Shown here: positions 1 to 7,540 of the stretch, in pieces | How positions within the stretch are numbered: the first letter of the stretch is position 1 | Layout: every line of letters begins with the position of its first letter | Origin: Maribacter ulvicola | GTDB lineage: Bacteria; Bacteroidota; Bacteroidia; Flavobacteriales; Flavobacteriaceae | Direction: 5' to 3' | DNA: 64,000 nt | NCBI RefSeq assembly: GCF_900155985.1 | Contig: NZ_FTMA01000003.1 | Span: 62,001-126,000 of the forward strand | Translations under genes and position numbers: made by a program | Notes under the pieces: model-generated | Databases searched by the model: none | What the model was told of the DNA's origin: nothing | The model's input: the letters and a program-made list of their open reading frames with translations, nothing else

Positions 1-2
1 GC

Positions 3-59
3 TATAGCATGAATGGTATTGTAGATTCTCATCTTAGTCTTTTAGAGAAGAACAAATAA
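3..59 (+). CDS. C-terminal tail of an upstream gene (partial)
   Basis: One frame stays open from the window edge to a TAA stop and would encode about 18 residues ending in ...SLLEKNK. A strong hairpin terminator follows 18 bases later, which fits the end of a real gene. Too little is present to name it. It could also be chance, since the stretch is short. Confidence 0.35.
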   Translation, partial: YSMNGIVDSHLSLLEKNK

Positions 60-77
60 CAAACATTACTACCAATG

Positions 78-109
78 AAAAAGGGCTTACTTAACGTAAG
101 CCCTTTTTT
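78..109. terminator. Bidirectional intrinsic terminator
   Basis: A 13-bp perfect stem (AAAAAGGGCTTAC and its complement) with a 5-base loop and T-runs on both strands. It lies between the plus-strand gene tail and the minus-strand OmpA-type gene, so it can end both transcripts. Confidence 0.85.
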
Positions 110-126
110 AATCAACAACCTCACAT

Positions 127-1227
127 TTAATTATTGATTAATCTAAATTGAGTTCTTCTGTTTGCGGCGTGCTCTCTTGCCGTACAAGAAACACCATCAC
201 TACATCTGTTCAATAATTTAGTTTCACCGTAACCGTTTGCTACCAAAAGACTAGAATTAACACCCTTTGTAATCAAGTAATCAGCAACAGCCTTAGCTCT
301 TCTTTCAGAAAGATCTTGGTTAGACACCGCGCCACCTTGGGAGTCTGTATGTGAAGCTAATTCAACTTTAACACCAGGGTTTTGAGCTAACACAGGTAAT
401 AATCTGTTATCAATAATACTCTTTGCCTGTGAAGTTAAAGTAGCGCTACCAGAATTCCAGTTTATTGGTAAAGCCTGGTACTCAACTAATGCACACTCTA
501 TTTCTTTCCAAGTAGTTAACCCCCCTTTTTCTTTTAACACTTCTTTGGTAAGTGTAGTTGTCTTTGCAGGAACTATTTCTTCAACGGTATACGCATCTTT
601 ATCCAAAACAGTTTTTGTAATTTCTCTGTACTCAGCAGGAATAATTTTCTCAACAACAGTTACAGGAGAAATCAATACTGATTTAGTGTACGATCCGTTT
701 TTAGCAGCTAGTGGGCTACTTGTAAAAGAAGCATCATTTGCAAGGACCTGGGTAGAAACCGTCTCAAATTGCGCAGGATACCCTTTGTAACACCAGTACC
801 TACAATCATCTGGATTGCCCGAATCACAATCAGGAGCTGCAACACCCAATTCCCATTGTGCGTAAGCAGGCTTTATTTCTAATGTTTGAATACTTGGAGA
901 AAAAGAAGCTGGAATTACCTATAAAGCATTCCTTCCTCCCTTAGAAACGTAGGTTATAGTTTCTGTACCCCACTTCGCAGGAACCACTGTAAGTACTTTT
1001 TCTTCCTCTCTCACCAACACACGTTCCGTAATTGTTTTAAAAGTAGCAGGAATTGTCTTTAAAACCTTATAAGACGGGTTTGTTGTTATGGTAGTTGACT
1101 CGTTAACGTAAATATCTGGAGTTGTACAACGAACATAACATTTACCAGGTTCTGGATTTGAAGGCAAATCTTGTGCCATTGCAAAAGAAGCTGAAAACGC
1201 AACTGCTAGGAATAATACTTTTTTCAT
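127..1227 (-). pseudogene. OmpA-family outer membrane protein, interrupted by an in-frame TAG
   Basis: Read from the ATG at 1227, the frame gives a signal peptide (MKKVLFLAVAFSASFAMAQ), then repeated extracytoplasmic motifs of the type V(I/V)PAxxxxxTxxV, then an OmpA-like peptidoglycan-binding domain over roughly codons 258-366 (SHTDSQG, LSERRAKAV, GYGE, NRRTQF). Codon 103 (919-921) is TAG. Translation after it continues in the same frame with family-like sequence (VIPASFSPSIQTLEIKPAYA) and no further stop until 127. The expected product is about 366 residues tethering the outer membrane to the cell wall. The simplest reading is one nonsense change from AAG, GAG or CAG. A base-call error, or two separately translated parts, cannot be excluded. 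A 102-residue secreted fragment would be made if the stop is real. Confidence 0.8.
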
Positions 1228-1414
1228 TGAGATAGTGTTTAAAATTAATAATTGGTTATCTATAATTATTTACTTGAGGTTTTCCTGTTAGGTTGATGCA
1301 GGTTAGCGTGGGACATAATTTGGCAACCAACGCAATAACCCCTCAATATTTAAGACCTGGTATTATTTAAAAAGTCACTAAAAAACAGAGAAAATATTTT
1401 TTATCTTTAAGGAT

Positions 1415-1729
1415 ATGATTAAAATCGATAAAGATAAAGACGGATCATTTCATTTTATTTTAGAATCTGTAGATGGTAAAACATTATTAAAGAGCATCTC
1501 CTTCACCAGCAAGAACGAGGTAAATAATGTAATAAAGGATATTAGATGCTTTAAAAATGCCAATGGCAAATTTTTTGAACGAAAGACAAATACCGATGGT
1601 AAGTTTTTAGTTGAATTAAAAAATTCTAGCGGAAAAGTAATTGGCTCCAGCGGACTTTATTCTTCTGAAGCCGGTATGGAAAATGGTATTTTGAATATAT
1701 CTAACAGTTTAGACCTAGGTGTTAAATAG
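1415..1729 (+). CDS. YegP-family protein (DUF1508, two repeats)
   Basis: This 104-residue protein has two tandem copies of the DUF1508 (UPF0339) fold, about residues 1-48 and 52-100. Both show the family pattern of a short beta unit, then ...GK and a (S/T)S-x-A/E tail (KISFTSKNE-like, then SSGLYSSEAGMENGI). The resemblance to E. coli YegP is clear in GKFxxxLKxxxGxxIGSS. The function of the family is not settled. The 3' end overlaps the threonine aldolase gene on the other strand by 8 bases. A TATCTTTA sequence just before the start resembles the Bacteroidota -7 box and would leave almost no leader. Confidence 0.85.
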   Translation: MIKIDKDKDGSFHFILESVDGKTLLKSISFTSKNEVNNVIKDIRCFKNANGKFFERKTNTDGKFLVELKNSSGKVIGSSGLYSSEAGMENGILNISNSLDLGVK

Positions 1730-2744
1730 CCACTAATTGCTTCAACAGTTTTTCATGCATCTCATCAGTATAATCCAAATGGGTGACCATTCTGAGTTTT
1801 CCCTGCCCCATGCCTATAATAAGAATGTCCTTTTCTTTTAAAGTATGTACAAACTGATCACTGGTCATAAATGATTCATCTATTTCAAAAATGACAATAT
1901 TGGTTTCAATAGGTTCCACCTTTTTAATGAAAGATTTTACAGACAATGCTTTACCGATCTCTTTTGCCTTTTTATGATCTTCTGCTAATCTATCTACATG
2001 ATTATCTAAAGCGTAGATTGCTGCCGCAGCCAAGAAACCAGATTGACGCATACCGCCACCAAATATTTTACGAATTCGAAGAGCCTTATTCATATGTTCT
2101 TTAGTACCGATCAGCAAAGACCCAACTGGGCAACCCAAACCTTTACTTAAACATACACTTATCGTATCAAATAACTGCCCATATTGTAATGCAGTTTCAT
2201 TTTTCTCCACCATGGCGTTCCACAACCGGGCACCATCTAAATGGTAACCTAATTGATGCTCATCACATACTTTTTTGATTTTTTGTAATTCTTGAAAATC
2301 CCAACAAGTTCCACTACCTTTATTAGCAGTATTCTCCACACAAACTAATGTTGTAAGTGGGCTATGATAAAAATCTGGAGGGTTAATGGAGGCTACAACT
2401 TGTGCAGCTGTCATAGTACCTCTATCACCATCAACCAGACGGCAAGACACTCCGCTATTAAAACTTACTCCCCCACCCTCATAATTATAGATATGCGCAT
2501 ATTTATCACAGATCAATTGTTCACCAGGTTGGGTATGCAATTTTATTGCGGTCTGGTTAGTCATAGTTCCACTAGGAAAAAACAAGGCAGATTCCATACC
2601 AAAAAGTTTGGCTACTTTTTCTTCTAACGCGTTTACCGTTGGATCTTCTTTAAAAACATCATCACCTACGGCAGCAGACATCATAGCGTCTAACATGCCT
2701 TTAGTTGGTTTTGTTACCGTATCACTGATAAGATTAATAAGCAT
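1722..2744 (-). CDS. ltaE: Low-specificity L-threonine aldolase
   Basis: A PLP enzyme of fold type I that splits L-threonine or L-allo-threonine into glycine and acetaldehyde in the cytoplasm. The start ISDTVTKPT and the motif VGDDVFKEDPT are typical of the family. Asp170 in HLDGAR should contact the PLP ring nitrogen, and Lys201 in CLSKGLGCPVGS should form the Schiff base. The length of 340 residues is normal. It begins 21 bases after the metalloprotease gene on the same strand, so the two are probably co-transcribed. The 3' end overlaps the YegP-like gene tail to tail. Confidence 0.93.
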   Translation of the reverse strand: MLINLISDTVTKPTKGMLDAMMSAAVGDDVFKEDPTVNALEEKVAKLFGMESALFFPSGTMTNQTAIKLHTQPGEQLICDKYAHIYNYEGGGVSFNSGVSCRLVDGDRGTMTAAQVVASINPPDFYHSPLTTLVCVENTANKGSGTCWDFQELQKIKKVCDEHQLGYHLDGARLWNAMVEKNETALQYGQLFDTISVCLSKGLGCPVGSLLIGTKEHMNKALRIRKIFGGGMRQSGFLAAAAIYALDNHVDRLAEDHKKAKEIGKALSVKSFIKKVEPIETNIVIFEIDESFMTSDQFVHTLKEKDILIIGMGQGKLRMVTHLDYTDEMHEKLLKQLVAI

Positions 2745-2765
2745 AATAGAATTGTAAAAATTGGA

Positions 2766-5174
2766 TTAGTGAAAACAACTCATTCCTATTGGCGAACCAT
2801 CCGGAATTTTTGGCGAAGGTATCACTTTGAACAATTCTGGATGCTCATTAAAGGCATTAATTCTTTTGATCATTTCTGCACGTATTGCATTTGAACCAGC
2901 ATCTTTAGCTAATTGGGCACTCAAGCCTTTTAATTTCTGAGACGCAATTGCATTTACCTGCGGATGTACATTTGTATGACCCGCCAAATTCATAATATGA
3001 AACAACACTCTAAAATTAATTATGGTCTGTGCTTCTTTTAAATAAGCATCTTGCTGTTTCTTATTAATAGTAGATGCTATCAATATATCTAACACTTCAC
3101 CTAATCCAACATTATCTGTATCAATAGCTTTTTGCTGTATAAGTCTAGATGCTTTCTCAGGATGTAATAAAAATTTCAAAGTCATATTAGAAGCAGTTTC
3201 TACCGCTGATAATGCATCAAAAGAAACACCGGTTTTCCCGTTGATAGATTCTCTAGTTCGTGGAGTACCAAAAGATCTTGGCGGAAACAAGCTCAACTTA
3301 TCTTTAGGTATAGCTATTTCATTGGCATCTAAAGTCTTTAAAACACTTTTTAACGCTTCCTCTTGCATCGCTTTATCGGCAATAGCAACCACTTCCTGTC
3401 CGTCACCCTTGGTAGCATAATTATATTCTAATCCGCCTATAACCTTTGCTACACCTTCCGTTTGGTATCTATGAAAGAAATATAACGGAACAAAAACGTC
3501 TTCTAAAACGGAATACGGAGTACCATCTTGAATATTATCAACAGAGAAATTATTAATAGCTACTTTCCGCAGCTTTAACATATCATCTAATTCTTTGCTA
3601 ACATTTGTGCCGTTATCCCATAAATGAGCTATCACATGGGCACTACCCTGTGGACGGGCATCTTGATCGGTTATATAACGCAGTCCGTCAGCTTTTGCTT
3701 TATCCAGAATCGCATTTAATCCGTCTTTCTCATTTTCGTCTTTATTAAAGTTCTGATAAGAATAAGCAACCGTCACCTTATCCCAGGCGCCTATACCAAC
3801 TTCATAAGCTTTAGAAAAATCAACCTTACCATCCACTAACTTAAATTGTGGATGCGGATAATCCATCACTGAAGCTTTACCTGTAGTGCTTGCGGCATAA
3901 TTATGTGCAAAACCTAATGTATGACCAATTTCGTGTGCAGACAATTGACGAATACGGGCAATAGCCATTTCTAACATTGGCTGGTAATTATCATCACGCT
4001 CGGCAAATGGCTTGTTCATTAATGCTTGGGCTATTAAAAAATCTTGACGTATTCTCAAGCTACCTAAACTTACATGCCCTTTCATAATCTCACCGGTTCT
4101 TGGATCGGTAATACTGCTCCCATAGCTCCAACCTCTTGTAGAACGGTGCACCCATTGTATAACATTATACCGAACATCTAAAGGGTCAGCATCATCTGGT
4201 AACATTTTTAATTGAAAGGCATCTTTATAGCCTATAGCTTCAAAAGCTTGGTTCCACCAACGCCCGCCTTCTAAAAGTGCAGAACGTACAGGTTCAGGTG
4301 TGCCATTATCCAAATAATAAATAATAGGCTCTACCGCTTGGCTAACCGCTGCTGTTGGATCTTTTTTCTCTAAACGATGTCTTCTTATAAATTGCTTTAA
4401 AATAGGTGACTCTACGGGCGTTGCATAATCATAATAATTAAAAGGAGAAGAACCGGACCTTGGATCAAAAACACGCTTTTTATATTTATCATCTGGCAAT
4501 TCAATAAAAGAGTGATGCTCAGCAACAGTTACCAAATCTGCATTTGGCGCTACGCTTTTAATATAATCACCATTTCCCTGACCTTTAAAAGTCATGGTAA
4601 CATCAAACTCTACATTTTTTGGAAATGCTTTGGTTCTCTCTAAAGCCAAAGCACTTTTAGACGTATCAAGAGTGTAAGAACCTTGTTCGGTTCTTTGCAA
4701 ACGGTTAGCTACCCCGTGGGCATCTTGCATTAAAAAATCGGTGATGTCAATAACATATGTACCACTTTTCTCTTCAATTATCGGAAAACCGAATAAGACC
4801 GATTTCGCAAACGCCTGCTTAACTGATTTTCGCTCCAATTCATTATCGGTTATCGCCCTGTATTTCAAGTTAGGCTGAATCAATAATAACTTGTTGCCTG
4901 CTTTTTTAAAGAAAACTACTTGCTCATTACCCAACTGCCCTCTATCAAGACCAATATCATTGCTACCTATACCACTACTAAGTGAATAAACGTACAGAAA
5001 TTCTTCCTCTAAATTATCGACTTCCAAAAAAATCTTATCAGTACTTTCATCATAATAAAAATCATAAAATCCCTGGCACTTCACATACGCTTTATTTTGT
5101 TCACTAAACTGCGCAGATAACAAATTAAAGGATAGCAATAGCAACCAGACCAGAAGTGCGTAATTCTTTCTCAT
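2766..5174 (-). CDS. Secreted zinc-dependent metalloprotease (DUF5117/DUF4953, met-zincin type)
   Basis: An 802-residue protein with an N-terminal signal peptide (cleavage near LLSAQ) and a zinc motif HEIGHTLGFAH at residues 414-424, with a YAAS and SVMDYPHP segment just after it supplying a met-turn-like Met. The layout (an N-terminal beta-rich DUF5117-type region and a catalytic DUF4953-type centre) is common in Bacteroidota and is usually annotated as a zinc-dependent metalloprotease. It is expected in the periplasm or outside the cell; substrates are unknown. The extreme C-terminus carries Cys and His (GMSCFH). It leads a two-gene unit with ltaE. Confidence 0.88.
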   Translation of the reverse strand: MRKNYALLVWLLLLSFNLLSAQFSEQNKAYVKCQGFYDFYYDESTDKIFLEVDNLEEEFLYVYSLSSGIGSNDIGLDRGQLGNEQVVFFKKAGNKLLLIQPNLKYRAITDNELERKSVKQAFAKSVLFGFPIIEEKSGTYVIDITDFLMQDAHGVANRLQRTEQGSYTLDTSKSALALERTKAFPKNVEFDVTMTFKGQGNGDYIKSVAPNADLVTVAEHHSFIELPDDKYKKRVFDPRSGSSPFNYYDYATPVESPILKQFIRRHRLEKKDPTAAVSQAVEPIIYYLDNGTPEPVRSALLEGGRWWNQAFEAIGYKDAFQLKMLPDDADPLDVRYNVIQWVHRSTRGWSYGSSITDPRTGEIMKGHVSLGSLRIRQDFLIAQALMNKPFAERDDNYQPMLEMAIARIRQLSAHEIGHTLGFAHNYAASTTGKASVMDYPHPQFKLVDGKVDFSKAYEVGIGAWDKVTVAYSYQNFNKDENEKDGLNAILDKAKADGLRYITDQDARPQGSAHVIAHLWDNGTNVSKELDDMLKLRKVAINNFSVDNIQDGTPYSVLEDVFVPLYFFHRYQTEGVAKVIGGLEYNYATKGDGQEVVAIADKAMQEEALKSVLKTLDANEIAIPKDKLSLFPPRSFGTPRTRESINGKTGVSFDALSAVETASNMTLKFLLHPEKASRLIQQKAIDTDNVGLGEVLDILIASTINKKQQDAYLKEAQTIINFRVLFHIMNLAGHTNVHPQVNAIASQKLKGLSAQLAKDAGSNAIRAEMIKRINAFNEHPELFKVIPSPKIPDGSPIGMSCFH

Positions 5175-5424
5175 TTTAAATAAGTTTTTCTAAAAATATA
5201 TAAAAACTTATAGATTATGTATAACGCTAGTAGCGAACTAGATAATAATATTTAATTAAACGAAAGTTATTTATAAGAATAAATGCTATCGAGTATAAAG
5301 CCAACTCTATACCATATACAGGAACAAACCCTATATTCTTCTTAAATAAATTGATTTAGTTAATACCTTAATTTTAGCCAACATTATTTAAAAGAGTATT
5401 ATTTTTACCCAAAACTAAAATTGT

Positions 5425-6526
5425 ATGAACATAAGCATAGACCATTACAAAGGTCTTATAGATCGCCTTGGTGCGTTAAGGAGGTATCTTTGACATTGAT
5501 GCCAAATTAATAGAAATAGAAAACGAACAAGAGAAAACCTTGGCACCTGATTTTTGGGATAATCCTCAAGAAGCGCAGGCGCATATGAAATTTATCCAAT
5601 CTAAAAAGCAATGGGTAGATGATTATAATGCCGCACAACTATTGGTTACTGACCTAGAGGTGCTCATAGAGTTTCAACAAGAAGGAGATGTCTCTGAAGC
5701 TGAAGTAGAAGAGCAGTATGAAAAAGCTGTGAATACCATTGAAAAAATGGAGTTCAAAAACATGCTATCAGAGGAAGGAGATGAATTACCGGCCGTTCTT
5801 CAAATAACCGCTGGCGCAGGAGGCACGGAAAGTTGCGATTGGGCCGCTATGCTTATGCGTATGTATATGATGTGGGCAGAAAAAAACGGTTATAAAATAA
5901 AAGAGCTTAACTACCAAGAGGGTGATGTTGCCGGTATTAAAACCGTTACATTAGAAATTGACGGGGAATATGCCTTTGGATGGCTAAAAGGTGAAAATGG
6001 TGTACACAGGCTAGTGCGTATCTCTCCTTTCGATAGTAATGCTAAAAGACACACATCATTTGCATCTGTATATGTTTATCCTTTAGTGGACGATAGCATA
6101 GAGGTAGCCGTAAATCCGGCAGATATAACCATTACCACTGCAAGGTCTAGTGGCGCCGGTGGCCAGAATGTAAATAAGGTAGAAACAAAAGTGCAATTGA
6201 CCCACCACCCTACCGGAATTCAAATATCTTGTTCAGATAGCAGAAGTCAGCATGACAACAGGGCTACGGCAATGAAAATGCTAAAGTCACAATTGTATGA
6301 GATAGAACTGCGCAAGAAAATGGAAGCACGACAAGAAATTGAGTCTTCGAAAATGAAAATTGAATGGGGTTCACAGATTAGAAATTATGTCATGCATCCT
6401 TACAAATTGGTAAAAGATGTGAGAACAGGGGAGGAAACCGGAAATGTAGATAACGTAATGAATGGCGATATTGACCAATTCCTTAAAGCTTTTCTAATGA
6501 TGATGGGCCAAAGAGATGAAGAATAA
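5425..6526 (+). CDS. prfB: Peptide chain release factor 2, expressed by programmed +1 frameshift
   Basis: Translation starts at the ATG at 5425 and reads 22 codons ([20 protein letters not shown] then YL) to an in-frame TGA at 5491-5493. Shifting +1 there continues as [15 protein letters not shown] and on to the stop at 6526, giving about 366 residues, the normal RF2 length. The SPF stop-codon-recognition motif ([16 protein letters not shown]) and the GGQ catalytic motif ([16 protein letters not shown]) are both present, and SPF identifies RF2 rather than RF1. The protein ends translation at UGA and UAA. Low RF2 should favour the frameshift, so it autoregulates. An annotation starting at 5540 would lose the N-terminus. 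Confidence 0.96.
5479..5494 (+). promoter_or_regulatory. prfB: prfB programmed +1 frameshift site
   Basis: The sequence AGGAGG TAT CTT TGA C holds an internal Shine-Dalgarno-like AGGAGG, a three-base spacer codon, the CTT slippery codon and the weak stop TGA followed by C. Its spacing is identical to that in E. coli prfB. The ribosome slips from CTT to TTT and then reads GAC. Confidence 0.95.
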
Positions 6527-6588
6527 CATAGTATATCCCAATTTATTTATATAATGAATTGGGATTTCTAGTATAAAAATTAAATAGT

Positions 6589-6933
6589 ATGATTAAAATA
6601 TATCATAATTCTAGATGTAGTAAATCTAGAGAAGGACTTAAAGTACTTGAGAATTCTGGCAAGAAATTTGAAGTAGTGAAATATTTAGAAAACATACCAA
6701 CAAAAGATGAGTTAAGAAATGTCATTAGCTGTTTAGGTATTAAACCCATTAACCTAGTACGTAAATCTGAAGCGATCTGGAAAGAAAAGTTCAAGCATTT
6801 ATCACTTAATGATGAGGAGATATTAGACGCAATGATTACCCATCCAAAACTAATTGAAAGACCTATTGTTATAAATGGAAACAGCGCAGTCATTGGCAGA
6901 CCGGCTTCTAACATAGATTCATTGTTAAAATAG
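6589..6933 (+). CDS. arsC: ArsC/Spx-family reductase (arsenate reductase-like)
   Basis: A 114-residue thioredoxin-fold protein. It begins IKIYHNSRCSKSREGL with the candidate catalytic Cys at position 10, and carries the family segments LIERPIV and IGRP near the C-terminus. Glutaredoxin-coupled ArsC enzymes reduce arsenate to arsenite, but many solitary family members have no proven role in arsenic resistance. No arsenite pump or ArsR regulator lies nearby, so the name rests on the fold. It follows prfB by 62 bases; a weak inverted repeat (ATCCCAATT/AATTGGGAT) sits between them. Confidence 0.8.
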   Translation: MIKIYHNSRCSKSREGLKVLENSGKKFEVVKYLENIPTKDELRNVISCLGIKPINLVRKSEAIWKEKFKHLSLNDEEILDAMITHPKLIERPIVINGNSAVIGRPASNIDSLLK

Positions 6934-7020
6934 AATTCACTATAATTAACGCATTAATTATCTTAACAAACAATTAACCATATTCAGTTAAACCATAGTA
7001 TAACTTTATCATCTAAACAC

Positions 7021-7536
7021 ATGAAAAAAATAATACAATGTAGCAGTCTAAAAGTATTAGTTCTGCTACTAATTCTATTAGGTAGTTCTGAAATTTATGC
7101 ACAATACGGTTATGGAAATAACGGTTATGGATCCCGCGGCGGTTATGGTTATGGCAGACAAAGAAGTTCTATACCACAGGCACAAACGCCAGCTGAAGAA
7201 CCAAAACCTAAAACCGCAGAAGAATTGGTAGACGGCGAAATGCCTAGAATTACCGAAGCTCTAGGGCTAAATGCATTTGAACAAGCTGTATTAAGCTCTG
7301 TTCTTAAGAAATATGTTCAAGAGCGTATAGAGGCTCAGATATTAAAGCTTCCGCCAGAAAAAATGGCTGAAGTATATGAGAACATTACTAAAAGGCAAGA
7401 CGAAGAATTAAAAGCAGGTTTGCCCTTAGAAAAGTATGAAGCTTTTGTTGCACTACAAAAAGATGGTGTTTCAAAAACTATCAAGAAGAAGAATAAAAAG
7501 AAGAAAAAAGAAAAACGAAAGAAACCCAAAAACTGA
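7021..7536 (+). CDS. Small secreted protein, Gly/Tyr-rich N-terminus and Lys-rich C-terminus
   Basis: A 171-residue protein with a signal peptide ending near IYAQ, then a low-complexity segment built on YGYGNNGYGSRGGYGYG, a Pro/Glu linker, a helical central domain (about residues 65-145), and a very basic tail that is mostly Lys. I do not recognise the central domain. The stop lies 4 bases before the start of the beta-barrel gene, so the two are almost certainly co-transcribed and may act together at the outer membrane. The Lys-rich tail could bind acidic surfaces, but that is a guess. Confidence 0.75.
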   Translation: MKKIIQCSSLKVLVLLLILLGSSEIYAQYGYGNNGYGSRGGYGYGRQRSSIPQAQTPAEEPKPKTAEELVDGEMPRITEALGLNAFEQAVLSSVLKKYVQERIEAQILKLPPEKMAEVYENITKRQDEELKAGLPLEKYEAFVALQKDGVSKTIKKKNKKKKKEKRKKPKN

Positions 7537-7540
7537 ATTA

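Noticed and set aside
6528-6566. Inverted repeat between prfB and the ArsC-like gene as a terminator
   Set aside because: The stem is only 9 bp, AT-rich, with a 13-base loop and no proper T-run, so it is not claimed as a terminator.
6589-6933. Arsenic-resistance operon
   Set aside because: Only an ArsC-like gene is present; no ArsR, ArsB or Acr3 gene lies nearby, so resistance is not supported.
7436-7540. Upstream extension of the beta-barrel gene
   Set aside because: The frame is open here but overlaps the real gene at 7021-7536, is Lys/Arg-rich because it reads a Lys-coding tail out of frame, and would bury the signal peptide that begins at 7541.
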